A DNA stretch of 8,987 nucleotides from Clostridiales bacterium UBA4362 (GCA_002393975.1 DGSM01000055.1:1-8987), one strand, 5' to 3'; positions 1 to 6,363 are shown, counted from the stretch's first letter. The notes: generated by a model from the letters alone, not told the origin. A program made the numbers and translations.

Positions 1-1042
1 CAGCTGCTATTTCTTCTGGAGTAGGTTCTCTACCATTTTGTTGTAATAGATGTCTAGATGTTCTGATTAATTTATTAATAGTTTCTACCATATGAACTGG
101 AATTCTAATAGTTCTTGCTTGATCTGCAATTGCACGAGTTATAGCTTGTCTAATCCACCATGTAGCATATGTTGAAAATTTATATCCCTTTGTATAATCG
201 AATTTTTCAACAGCTTTGATTAATCCCATGTTTCCTTCTTGGATTAAATCTAAGAATAACATTCCACGTCCAACATATTTTTTAGCTATACTTACAACTA
301 ATCTTAAGTTTGATTCTGTTAATTTATCCTTAGCTCTTTCTTTACCATCAACAATTTGTTTAGCTAATTCTAATTCTTGCTCATATGTAAGTAATGGAAT
401 CTTTCCTATTTCATGTAAATACATTCTAACAGGATCGTCTATTGATACACCTTCAATGTTCTCTAAATCTAAATCTTCAACTGAAACCTCTTCGATACTT
501 TCTAATGTTTCATCATCTGGTTCAGCATCTTCGATATCATCATTTATTATTTTTATTCCAGCTTTGTCTAAAGCATCAAATACTTTTTCCATTTGCTCTG
601 GAGATGCTTCTGCAATTTGCATTGCTAAATCATTATAAGTAATTCTTCCACTTTTCTTTGACATGTTTAGAATTTTTTCTATTTTGTCTTCACCTTTTTT
701 GCCTTTTTTAGAAGTTTTTTCATCATCTTCAAAGTTTTCTGGATTTAGTTGAGGTTCGTCTATTATTTCTTCTTTTTTTGCTTTCTTTTCAGCTTTTTTC
801 TCTTTTTCTGCTTTCTTTTCTGCTTTATCCTCTTTTACTTCATTTGCTTTATTTTTAGTAGCTTTTTCTTCTTGTTTACTTTCTTTTGACACTTTATTAG
901 CCTTTGCTTCTTTCTTTTCTTTCTCTTTAGCAGCTTCTTTTTTGCTTTCTTTTTCTTCTTTTTCAATTTCTTTTTGTTTTGCAATACGCATACTATCTAT
1001 TTTATCGATTGCGCTTTTAACTACTTCATCAGATTTTTTCAT
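1..1042 (-). CDS. rpoD: RNA polymerase primary sigma factor RpoD/SigA (3' end missing)
   Basis: Principal sigma factor that brings RNA polymerase to -10/-35 promoters. Only the first 347 codons are inside the window; regions 3 and 4 (including the -35-binding helix) lie beyond the left edge. My translation shows a Lys/Glu/Ala-rich stretch at about residues 22-92 and a second Lys-rich patch at 108-120. A region 1.1-like segment with KKSGRITYNDLAMQIAE follows at about 119-167, then an acidic linker at about 168-200. Region 1.2 starts at DDPVRMYLHEIG (202-213). Region 2 contains NLRLVVSIAKKYVGRG (245-260), DLIQEGNMGLIKAVEKFD (265-282) and the -10-recognition helix around YATWWIRQAITRAI (292-305). 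The ATG at 1042 is preceded by AGGAGG five bases upstream. That site overlaps the dnaG stop codon, with a 9-base gap between the genes, so the two are co-transcribed and probably translationally coupled. Odd feature: family members usually begin near region 1.1, so about 115 residues are extra. Confidence 0.97.
   Translation of the reverse strand, partial: MKKSDEVVKSAIDKIDSMRIAKQKEIEKEEKESKKEAAKEKEKKEAKANKVSKESKQEEKATKNKANEVKEDKAEKKAEKEKKAEKKAKKEEIIDEPQLNPENFEDDEKTSKKGKKGEDKIEKILNMSKKSGRITYNDLAMQIAEASPEQMEKVFDALDKAGIKIINDDIEDAEPDDETLESIEEVSVEDLDLENIEGVSIDDPVRMYLHEIGKIPLLTYEQELELAKQIVDGKERAKDKLTESNLRLVVSIAKKYVGRGMLFLDLIQEGNMGLIKAVEKFDYTKGYKFSTYATWWIRQAITRAIADQARTIRIPVHMVETINKLIRTSRHLLQQNGREPTPEEIAA
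700..979 (-). repeat. Polypurine low-complexity tract coding the RpoD N-terminal extension
   Basis: The minus strand here is almost all A and G, built from AAAGAA/GCAGAAAAG-like units with recurring GCTTTCTTTTC-type motifs on the plus strand (for example near 780-790 and 810-821). It encodes about 70 Lys/Glu/Ala-rich residues of RpoD. The frame stays open throughout. Confidence 0.6.
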
Positions 1043-1047
1043 CTATT

Positions 1048-1053
1048 CCTCCT
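1048..1053 (-). promoter_or_regulatory. Ribosome binding site of rpoD, overlapping the dnaG stop
   Basis: The minus strand reads AGGAGG here, five bases before the rpoD ATG (1042-1040). The last two bases are shared with the TAG stop of dnaG (1054-1052), so ribosomes ending dnaG sit on the rpoD initiation site. This consensus site fixes the rpoD start upstream of the charged extension rather than at the internal Met127. Confidence 0.85.
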
Positions 1054-2881
1054 ACTTTATCTTAGCAAGTCCCATGATGATATCATTTAATTCTTTTTCT
1101 AAACTCTTTATTTCTTCTTCTGTCAATTGATCTTTTGTTTTCAATTGTTCTAAGATTTCATCTCTGCGGTTTATTTGAATTTCTTTTAGATAATAATTTT
1201 CAATATCACTAATAGCTCTTTCTTCATCTTCTATTTCAAAATCGGTTACTAATATTCCACTTAAATAATCTATTATTTCTTGATTATCAAATAAACCTAT
1301 AATATTTTCATTATCAACATTCTTGTTTGCATCATCTAGTAGTTTTTCTAAAATCATTTTATTTTTCTTTGATTTTATATATTTCAAATCAACTGCCTTT
1401 TTTATTCTGTCATAACAATTCTCTTTATGATTTATCAAAAGGTATATTGTCATCTTTTCTTTTTTCAAAACATTAGCATTTATTTTAGAATCATCAACAT
1501 CAACATTGGTTTCTACCCTTGTTTGTCTTACAACCTCATCAGGTCTTTCAAGAATTTTCTTTCCCATCACTTTGGTATTAGTATTTCTGTTGGTGATTTT
1601 TCCAATTTCTGCTAATATAGCTTCACTTGAAATTGAATATGTTTTAGCAATCTTATCAATGTATACTTCACGTTCTATTGTGTTATCTTCATCAGCTAAT
1701 ATCTTAGCAATTTCATTCAAGAATTTAATTTTATCTGATGTATTATTTAAATTGAATTTCTGTTTCAATATTTTTATCTTATATTCAACCACAGAAATAG
1801 CTTCATCCATACATCTTCTAAATTTATCAGGTCCAAATTTCACAACATATTCATCTGGATCTTTTGCACCACTTATTTGCAAAATGCGGATATCTATGCC
1901 CATATTTTTTAAGATGTCAATTCCACGCATTATAGCAGTTTGTCCTGCCCCATCTGCATCATATCCAAATATTACTTGTTCAGCATTTTTTCTAAGAAGC
2001 CATCCCTGGCTTTGTGTTAATGCCGTACCAAGGCTTGCAACTACATTCGTTATTCCATTTTGATATAACGAAATTGCATCCATATAACCTTCTACAACTA
2101 ATATTCTTTTTAATAATCCTGTTTGGCCTTTTCTTGCAACATTTAATCCAAATAAATTTCTTCCTTTAGAATAAACTATATCTTCTGGCGAGTTTATGTA
2201 TTTAGGTTTACTATTATCTAATACTCTTCCACCAAATGCGATAGTTCTTCCTCGTACATCTTGAATTGGAAACATTAGTCTATGCTTAAACTTATCATAT
2301 AGAATCCCTGTTTTGGATTTTCCAATCAAATTTGAAGCAAGCATTTCCTCTTCTTTAAATCCTTTTGATTTTAAATGTGCTGTAAGTTCATTATTATCGC
2401 TGCTATATCCTATTAAAAATGATTTTAATGTTGTATTTGTCATTTTGCGTTTTTTTACATAGTCTTGTGCTTCTTTAGCTATCTTTGAATCATATAATTG
2501 GTTATGATAAAACAATGCTGCTTCATCATTTACTTTATATACTTTAGACTTCAATATTTCTCTTGCATTTTCTGTTGGATCATCACTAGTTGGCAGTTGT
2601 ATATGTGCACGAGCCGCTAATTCTTGAACTGCTTCTGGAAAAGTAATATTTTCAATTTTCATAAGAAAATGTACAACATCTCCTCCTACTCCACAGCCGA
2701 AGCATTTAAATATTTGTTTATCTGGACTTACTGAAAAAGAAGGGGTTTTCTCATTATGAAATGGGCAACAAGCAAAATAGTTTCTGCCCTTACGCTTTAG
2801 TGCAGTATATTGTGAGATAATATCGATAATATCGTTATTTCTTCTAACTTCATCTAAAATCTCATCACTATAACGAGGCAT
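1052..2881 (-). CDS. dnaG: DNA primase DnaG
   Basis: Synthesises the RNA primers for DNA replication at the fork, working with the replicative helicase. From the start chosen here the protein has 609 residues, normal for bacterial primases. The N-terminal CHC2 zinc finger shows Cys39, His42, Cys60 and Cys63 (CPFH then CFGC). The polymerase core follows, with RLMFPI and AFGGRV at about 201-220. The TOPRIM domain carries VVEGYMD (Glu264, Asp268) and YDADGAG (Asp308, Asp310), and KDPDEY follows. The last 150 or so residues are Lys/Asn/Glu-rich and divergent, as expected of the helicase-binding domain. A longer reading frame begins at a TTG at 2902. I chose the ATG at 2881 because AAAGGAG lies five bases upstream of it and MPRYSDEIL is a typical primase beginning. 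It is the first gene of a dnaG-rpoD unit, the classical macromolecular-synthesis pairing. No active-site residue is missing. Confidence 0.98.
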   Translation of the reverse strand: MPRYSDEILDEVRRNNDIIDIISQYTALKRKGRNYFACCPFHNEKTPSFSVSPDKQIFKCFGCGVGGDVVHFLMKIENITFPEAVQELAARAHIQLPTSDDPTENAREILKSKVYKVNDEAALFYHNQLYDSKIAKEAQDYVKKRKMTNTTLKSFLIGYSSDNNELTAHLKSKGFKEEEMLASNLIGKSKTGILYDKFKHRLMFPIQDVRGRTIAFGGRVLDNSKPKYINSPEDIVYSKGRNLFGLNVARKGQTGLLKRILVVEGYMDAISLYQNGITNVVASLGTALTQSQGWLLRKNAEQVIFGYDADGAGQTAIMRGIDILKNMGIDIRILQISGAKDPDEYVVKFGPDKFRRCMDEAISVVEYKIKILKQKFNLNNTSDKIKFLNEIAKILADEDNTIEREVYIDKIAKTYSISSEAILAEIGKITNRNTNTKVMGKKILERPDEVVRQTRVETNVDVDDSKINANVLKKEKMTIYLLINHKENCYDRIKKAVDLKYIKSKKNKMILEKLLDDANKNVDNENIIGLFDNQEIIDYLSGILVTDFEIEDEERAISDIENYYLKEIQINRRDEILEQLKTKDQLTEEEIKSLEKELNDIIMGLAKIK

Positions 2882-2886
2882 CCGTT

Positions 2887-2893
2887 CTCCTTT
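2887..2893 (-). promoter_or_regulatory. Ribosome binding site that sets the dnaG start
   Basis: The minus strand reads AAAGGAG, then five bases, then ATG at 2881. The in-frame TTG at 2902 lies upstream of this site and has no comparable sequence before it, so the seven extra codons are probably untranslated leader. Confidence 0.8.
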
Positions 2894-2908
2894 CTTCTCC
2901 AATTAGTC

Positions 2909-2941
2909 AAAAAAATAAAAAAGAGTTGTTAGGCTCTTCTT
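2909..2941 (-). terminator. Weak hairpin with U-tract in the dnaG leader (possible attenuator)
   Basis: On the minus-strand RNA an 8-bp stem (2941-2934 with 2925-2918, one G-U pair, loop of 8) is followed by a run of seven U at 2915-2909. It lies 28 bases before the dnaG ATG and downstream of the candidate promoter. Only three G-C pairs occur, so termination would be partial. It could act as an attenuator, or it may be chance in AT-rich DNA. The loop side repeats the AAGAGCCTAA sequence of the carD terminator (3046-3055) in inverted orientation. Confidence 0.4.
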
Positions 2942-2974
2942 GTTATTCGATTAAGACATTGAATTTTTTCTCAT

Positions 2975-3003
2975 ATTTTATTATTTCGACAAATATTTAT
3001 AAA
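2975..3003 (-). promoter_or_regulatory. Candidate dnaG-rpoD promoter
   Basis: The minus strand has TTTATA (3003-2998) as a -35 and TAAAAT (2980-2975) as a -10, with a 17-base spacer. These match the sigma-A consensus at 4/6 and 5/6 positions. The predicted start near 2968 gives a leader of roughly 87 bases. Some promoter is expected between the carD terminator and dnaG, but AT-rich DNA yields such matches by chance. Confidence 0.4.
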
Positions 3004-3027
3004 ATCCTTCTAAAAATTAAGGATTTT
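3001..3027. repeat. Perfect 9-bp inverted repeat over the candidate dnaG -35
   Basis: AAAATCCTT (3001-3009) and AAGGATTTT (3019-3027) are exact inverted copies around a 9-base spacer. No U-run follows on either strand, so it is not a standard terminator. Its left edge overlaps the candidate -35 of the dnaG promoter, a position suited to an operator. It could equally be a hairpin in the 3' region downstream of carD. Confidence 0.55.
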
Positions 3028-3040
3028 GATTAATAAGCAT

Positions 3041-3067
3041 AAAAAAAGAGCCTAAGGCTCATTTTTT
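3041..3067 (-). terminator. Intrinsic terminator of carD (probably bidirectional)
   Basis: The GC core GAGCC/GGCTC (3048-3052 and 3056-3060) encloses a 3-base loop. A7 (3041-3047) lies on one side and T6 (3062-3067) on the other. Read on the minus strand, the stem is followed by U7, starting nine bases after the carD stop. It separates carD from dnaG transcription. Confidence 0.85.
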
Positions 3068-3069
3068 AC

Positions 3070-3648
3070 TTAAACATTTGTTGATGTTCCATTAAAAGGA
3101 ATAAATTTGTTTACAGCATTTTGTTGTAAATCAATTTTAGCTTCTGTTGGAACTCTATATTCTTTGTAAGACATTTCTATCTTGTTCTCTACTAATTTTT
3201 CTATTTCATCTTGTGATGAATTTTCAGCTAAACTTAGTTCACTTACTAATATAACCTTAGCATTATTTAGCATCTTTTTCTCACCAGTTGAAAGGGTCCC
3301 TTTTTCTTTTTGTTTGAAACTCAAGTTTCTTACAACGTCTGCGACCTCATAAATATCTCCTGTTTTCATCTTGTCAAGATTCTCTCTATAACGTTTACTC
3401 CAATTTTGAGACATTTCTGTTTCATCTGCCTCAAGAATTTTAAGTACTTTATTAGCGCCTACTGAATCAATAACGCTTCTAACACCCATAGCCTCAGCTT
3501 TGGCTGTTGGAACCATTACCTTTACTTCACCTGGCATTTTAATAATATAATAACTTTGTTTCTCTCCAAGAATCTCTTTTTCTTCTATTGAATCAATTGT
3601 ACCTGCTCCATGCATAGGATATACGATGTTATCTCCCACATTAAACAT
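3070..3648 (-). CDS. carD: CarD/CdnL-family RNA polymerase-binding transcription regulator
   Basis: CarD-family proteins bind the RNA polymerase beta subunit and stabilise open complexes, notably at rRNA promoters; they act in the cytoplasm on the nucleoid. The N-terminus has the Tudor-like polymerase-interaction domain at about residues 1-55, with the typical opening FNVGDNIVYPMHGAG and a strand around KVMVP. A helical C-terminal domain follows, with MSQNWSKRYRENLDKMKTGD and the characteristic LSTGEKKMLNNAK and LVSELSLA segments. At 192 residues it is longer than the roughly 155-165 I would expect for clostridial homologues. The extra part is a C-terminal tail of about 30 residues after the last predicted helix. 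The ATG at 3648 has AAGGAG upstream at about a 10-base spacing. The gene stands alone with its own promoter and terminator. The target promoters cannot be told from this sequence. Confidence 0.93.
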   Translation of the reverse strand: MFNVGDNIVYPMHGAGTIDSIEEKEILGEKQSYYIIKMPGEVKVMVPTAKAEAMGVRSVIDSVGANKVLKILEADETEMSQNWSKRYRENLDKMKTGDIYEVADVVRNLSFKQKEKGTLSTGEKKMLNNAKVILVSELSLAENSSQDEIEKLVENKIEMSYKEYRVPTEAKIDLQQNAVNKFIPFNGTSTNV

Positions 3649-3675
3649 ATACGTACGTCTCCTTCCTGCTCAAGT

Positions 3676-3688
3676 CTCTTCTAAAGAG
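3676..3688 (-). promoter_or_regulatory. Small hairpin in the carD leader
   Basis: CTCTT (3676-3680) and AAGAG (3684-3688) pair around a 3-base loop within the roughly 62-base leader, upstream of the AAGGAG site. It has no U-run, so it may affect mRNA stability or translation, or may be incidental. Confidence 0.3.
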
Positions 3689-3717
3689 CATATAACCCCT
3701 TTTTGTAACACATTACT

Positions 3718-3746
3718 ATTATAGCACTTTTTTTGAATAAAGTAAA
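3718..3746 (-). promoter_or_regulatory. carD promoter (sigma-A type, extended -10)
   Basis: The minus strand has a perfect TATAAT (3723-3718) preceded by TGC, giving an extended -10. A TTTACT -35 (3746-3741, 4/6 match) lies at a 17-base spacing. The predicted transcript start is near 3711, about 62 bases before the carD ATG. Confidence 0.8.
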
Positions 3747-3747
3747 G

Positions 3748-3777
3748 AAAAAAGTGATTATTTATTTAAATAACCAC
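3748..3777 (-). terminator. Second hairpin terminator upstream of carD
   Basis: On the minus-strand RNA a 10-bp stem (3777-3768 with 3763-3754, loop of 4) is fully paired with one G-U pair, and U6 follows at 3753-3748. On the plus strand the same pair is an A-C mismatch, which points to minus-strand function. It ends directly beside the carD -35 box and backs up the hairpin at 3814-3860. Confidence 0.65.
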
Positions 3778-3813
3778 CTACTGCGCTATGTGATTGACAT
3801 CTCTTTAACATGA

Positions 3814-3860
3814 AAATAACCTCACATTGTTAAACTATTGTAAACAATGTGAGGTTATTT
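3814..3860 (-). terminator. Terminator of the two-gene unit (18-bp perfect stem)
   Basis: Positions 3814-3831 and 3843-3860 are exact 18-base inverted copies around an 11-base loop. The GC-containing core is ACCTCACATTG. On the minus strand the descending arm ends GGTTATTTTC, so the U-rich stretch is short and largely inside the stem. It begins 14 bases after the FAD-dehydrogenase stop. The arms also end in an A/T run on the other strand, so it may work both ways. Confidence 0.75.
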
Positions 3861-3874
3861 ATTCATAAAAGATT

Positions 3875-5290
3875 CTATATAACTCTTGCTAGATGTATTC
3901 CACTGGCAGAAGCCATCATAAGGCCTCTTGTAAGTCCTCCTCCATCTCCGATAGAATATAATCCTTTAATATTTGTTTCAAAATTTTCATTTATTGATAC
4001 TTTATTACTATAGAATTTAATCTCTGGAGCATATAAAAGGTTTTCAGGATTAGCAAAGCCTTCAACAACTTTATCCATACTTCTTATAAATTGAAGTATA
4101 TCTGTCATTGTTCTATATCCTATTGCAAATGTTATATCCCCTGCTGTTGCTGATTTTAATGTAGCCTTTACTTTATTAGTAGTAAGTTCTTTCTCCCATG
4201 TTCTCTTACCACGATAGATGTCTCCTAATCTTTGAACAACTACATTTCCTGCTCCTAATTCATTTAAGTTTTTAGCAACATTTCTACCATATTCTATTGG
4301 TTTATCAAATGGATGGTTAAAATGATGTGATACTAGAATTGCTAAATTAGTATTTTGGCTTTTCTTTTCTTTATACGAATGTCCATTTACTAAGTTTAAA
4401 TCATTATCATAAACTTCAGAAGATACAAATCCACTAGGATTTTGGCAAAAGGTTCTTACTTTATCTCCAAAAGGACCTGGCTTTCCAACAAATTTTCCCT
4501 CATACATATATTTGTTAACATCTTTCATAACTTCATCAGAAAGTTCATATCTTACTCCAATATCAACAACACCTGCTTCAGTTTGAATATCATGTTTTTC
4601 ACAAATATCTACAAGCCAATTTGCACCTTTTCTTCCAACAGCTATAACAACTTTGTCAGCCTTAAAAGTCTCTTCTTCATTATTTAAAACATTTCTTGCC
4701 TTAACACCTTTTATAGCACCCTTTTCAATAATAAGATCATCAACACAAGTATTGAATAACATTTCTACACCATGTTCTTCAAGATAATCTTCTAACTTTT
4801 TATAAAGATCATGCGCTTTTTCAGTTCCTAGATGTCTAATTGGAATAGATATTAAATCTAAACCATTTTTCTTAGCTTTAGCTTTAAGTTTTGCAACCTC
4901 TTCTTTATATTCGATTCCCTCTAAATGTTTATCTGCACCAAATTTAAGATATACACTATCTGCATAATCTATTAATTTCTTTGTTGCATCTACTCCTAAA
5001 TAGTCATGGACATTTCCACCAACATATATATCATCATCTTCTTCATTATATAAAGAAAGTTTTCCATCAGAAAAAGCACCAGCTCCTGAAAATCCGCTAG
5101 TTATATTGCAATATGGTTTGCATTTTATACACTTTCCTAATTTTTCTAATGGACAATTTCTGTCCTCTACTCTTTTTCCTTGTTCAATAAGAAGTATTTT
5201 TTTATACTTCTTTAATTGTACTAATTCATAGGCCATAAAAACACTACTTGGTCCCATTCCTATTGCTATTACATCATATTTTTTATCCAT
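3875..5290 (-). CDS. FAD-dependent dehydrogenase, COG2509-type NAD(P)/FAD oxidoreductase
   Basis: A 471-residue soluble flavoprotein. The dinucleotide-binding fold starts at once: DVIAIGMGPSS (Gly11, Gly13) followed by an acidic Glu36 at the end of the second strand. A Cys cluster, Cys46-x7-Cys54-x2-Cys57-x3-Cys61, precedes SGFSGAGAFSDGKLS (65-79). The central part holds VVIAVGRKGANWLVD, and the C-terminal FAD motif is GLYSIGDGGGLTRG (443-456). NLLYAPEIKF (417-426) is a block I associate with this family. No signal peptide or membrane segment is seen. The substrate and physiological reaction of this family are not established, so I give no gene symbol. The ATG at 5290 follows AGGAG at about an 8-base spacing and lies 14 bases after the stop of the preceding gene, so the two form a transcription unit. 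A terminator follows. The assignment to a flavin oxidoreductase is firm; the exact role is unknown. Confidence 0.9.
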   Translation of the reverse strand: MDKKYDVIAIGMGPSSVFMAYELVQLKKYKKILLIEQGKRVEDRNCPLEKLGKCIKCKPYCNITSGFSGAGAFSDGKLSLYNEEDDDIYVGGNVHDYLGVDATKKLIDYADSVYLKFGADKHLEGIEYKEEVAKLKAKAKKNGLDLISIPIRHLGTEKAHDLYKKLEDYLEEHGVEMLFNTCVDDLIIEKGAIKGVKARNVLNNEEETFKADKVVIAVGRKGANWLVDICEKHDIQTEAGVVDIGVRYELSDEVMKDVNKYMYEGKFVGKPGPFGDKVRTFCQNPSGFVSSEVYDNDLNLVNGHSYKEKKSQNTNLAILVSHHFNHPFDKPIEYGRNVAKNLNELGAGNVVVQRLGDIYRGKRTWEKELTTNKVKATLKSATAGDITFAIGYRTMTDILQFIRSMDKVVEGFANPENLLYAPEIKFYSNKVSINENFETNIKGLYSIGDGGGLTRGLMMASASGIHLARVI

Positions 5291-5304
5291 AATGTCTCTC
5301 CTAT

Positions 5305-6258
5305 CTATATATCTTGGCTATCATCTCTACTATGTGTTTCAAGATATCGCTTTCTTATTTGTTTTAATCCATATATGCCAGTATCTACTACTAAGCCATT
5401 TTCTTCATCTTGAATAAGCTCTTCTGGGGTTATTCTATCATACTTTGCTTCATCTTCATTATATCTATAAAAGATTGGTTCTGCTCCTCTTTCTATACCA
5501 ATATAGTTCTTGTATTCTTTTTGGCCGGAAGCATCTTTAGTATAGCATTTCATAAAGATTAGTTTTCTATATTCATCACTTGGAAAAACTTTCTCCAACA
5601 ATCTTTTATGATACCAATTTCTTTCTGGAAATTCCATATATTTGTTTTCAAAAATCTCTAGATTTTGCAAAACAAAATCAGCCTTTTCATAAAAGTCATC
5701 AAACATATCCGCATGATATTTTAACATATCTATATAGCTATCTGAATAATACTTTTCAGGTGTTATATACCCAAGCTTTTTATCTATTTGTTCAATTTCA
5801 AATCTTGAAAGCACTTCATCTGTTTGGCCTCCATTTAACCCAAAAAACTTAGTTCTAGAATGTGATTGAATATTATTCAAATCTTGTTGTAAATCCAAAG
5901 AAATAACTCTTCCATCTTTTAGTCTACAAATATTGTAAACATGAGGATGTTGTTTATCTGCATCATCATGTATAGTATATGTATCTGTGTAAATATCTAA
6001 AGAATTTAATATTTCTTTTAATATTCTTGACGAGGTCTTACAAATTATTATTCCAGAAGTCATCCCTTTTTCAGGTGCATCTGGCGATCCTGATTCAGTA
6101 TAAGAAATCCTTTTTTGTGAACTATTTCCAGAATAAAATCTTTTATCAAATGAGAATTTCTTTCCTAAATCCAAATATATATATCTAATTGTTTCTATTT
6201 CATTTAAACCTTTGGTCTTTTCTTTTACTTCATTAATGTATGATTGTAAATTGCTCAA
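5305..6258 (-). CDS. Uncharacterised protein with probable transglutaminase-like (papain-type) core
   Basis: I do not recognise this 317-residue protein as a named family. Residues about 65-127 resemble the transglutaminase-like fold. Cys73 sits at the head of a predicted helix (CKTSSRILKEILNSL) and is followed 33 residues later by His106 in HVYNICRLKDGRVISLD. Asp122 follows 16 residues after that. This order and spacing match the Cys-His-Asp triad of transglutaminase/protease-like domains. His104 is an alternative catalytic His. An N-terminal helical part (1-37) and a Tyr/Glu-rich C-terminal half (about 165-317) give no other clue. No signal peptide or membrane segment is seen, so it is probably cytosolic. 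The start is TTG at 6258, with AGGAAAGG eight bases upstream; the nearby upstream ATG frame stops after three codons. It is first in a two-gene unit with the FAD dehydrogenase. Hydrolase, transferase or inactive binding domain are all possible. Confidence 0.75.
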   Translation of the reverse strand: MSNLQSYINEVKEKTKGLNEIETIRYIYLDLGKKFSFDKRFYSGNSSQKRISYTESGSPDAPEKGMTSGIIICKTSSRILKEILNSLDIYTDTYTIHDDADKQHPHVYNICRLKDGRVISLDLQQDLNNIQSHSRTKFFGLNGGQTDEVLSRFEIEQIDKKLGYITPEKYYSDSYIDMLKYHADMFDDFYEKADFVLQNLEIFENKYMEFPERNWYHKRLLEKVFPSDEYRKLIFMKCYTKDASGQKEYKNYIGIERGAEPIFYRYNEDEAKYDRITPEELIQDEENGLVVDTGIYGLKQIRKRYLETHSRDDSQDI

Positions 6259-6296
6259 TTTAATAACCTTTCCTATTGTCTTAAAAATGCATCCAT

Positions 6297-6325
6297 ATTA
6301 AACCATTTTTTTATTGTTTTGTAAA
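6297..6325 (-). promoter_or_regulatory. Promoter of the two-gene unit (sigma-A type, extended -10)
   Basis: The minus strand has TTTACA (6325-6320, 5/6 match) and TTTAAT (6302-6297, 5/6 match), separated by 17 bases, with TGG before the -10. The predicted start near 6290 gives a leader of about 30 bases before the TTG start. It lies directly downstream of the rplS terminator, so this unit is transcribed independently of the ribosomal operon. Confidence 0.78.
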
Positions 6326-6331
6326 CAGCAT

Positions 6332-6363
6332 AAAAATAAGAGGTACGTTAAATAGTACCCCTT
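6332..6363 (-). terminator. Intrinsic terminator of the ffh-rplS operon
   Basis: On the minus-strand RNA a 9-bp stem (6363-6355 with 6346-6338, loop of 8, one G-U pair) is followed by U-rich sequence (U5 at 6336-6332). It lies 14 bases after the rplS stop. The plus-strand version would contain an A-C mismatch, which supports minus-strand use. Confidence 0.8.

Noticed and set aside
216..638. Plus-strand open frame of 140 codons opposite rpoD
   Set aside because: It is antisense to conserved sigma region 1-2 coding sequence; the Ser/Ile-rich composition is what AT-rich reverse frames produce, and no ribosome binding site is evident.
1506..2063. Plus-strand open frame of 185 codons opposite dnaG
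   Set aside because: It lies wholly antisense to the primase TOPRIM region, has a hydrophobic/Ser-rich shadow composition and resembles no family I know.
2882..2902. Seven-codon N-terminal extension of DnaG from a TTG
   Set aside because: The AAAGGAG site lies inside this stretch and points to the ATG at 2881, which matches the normal primase N-terminus.
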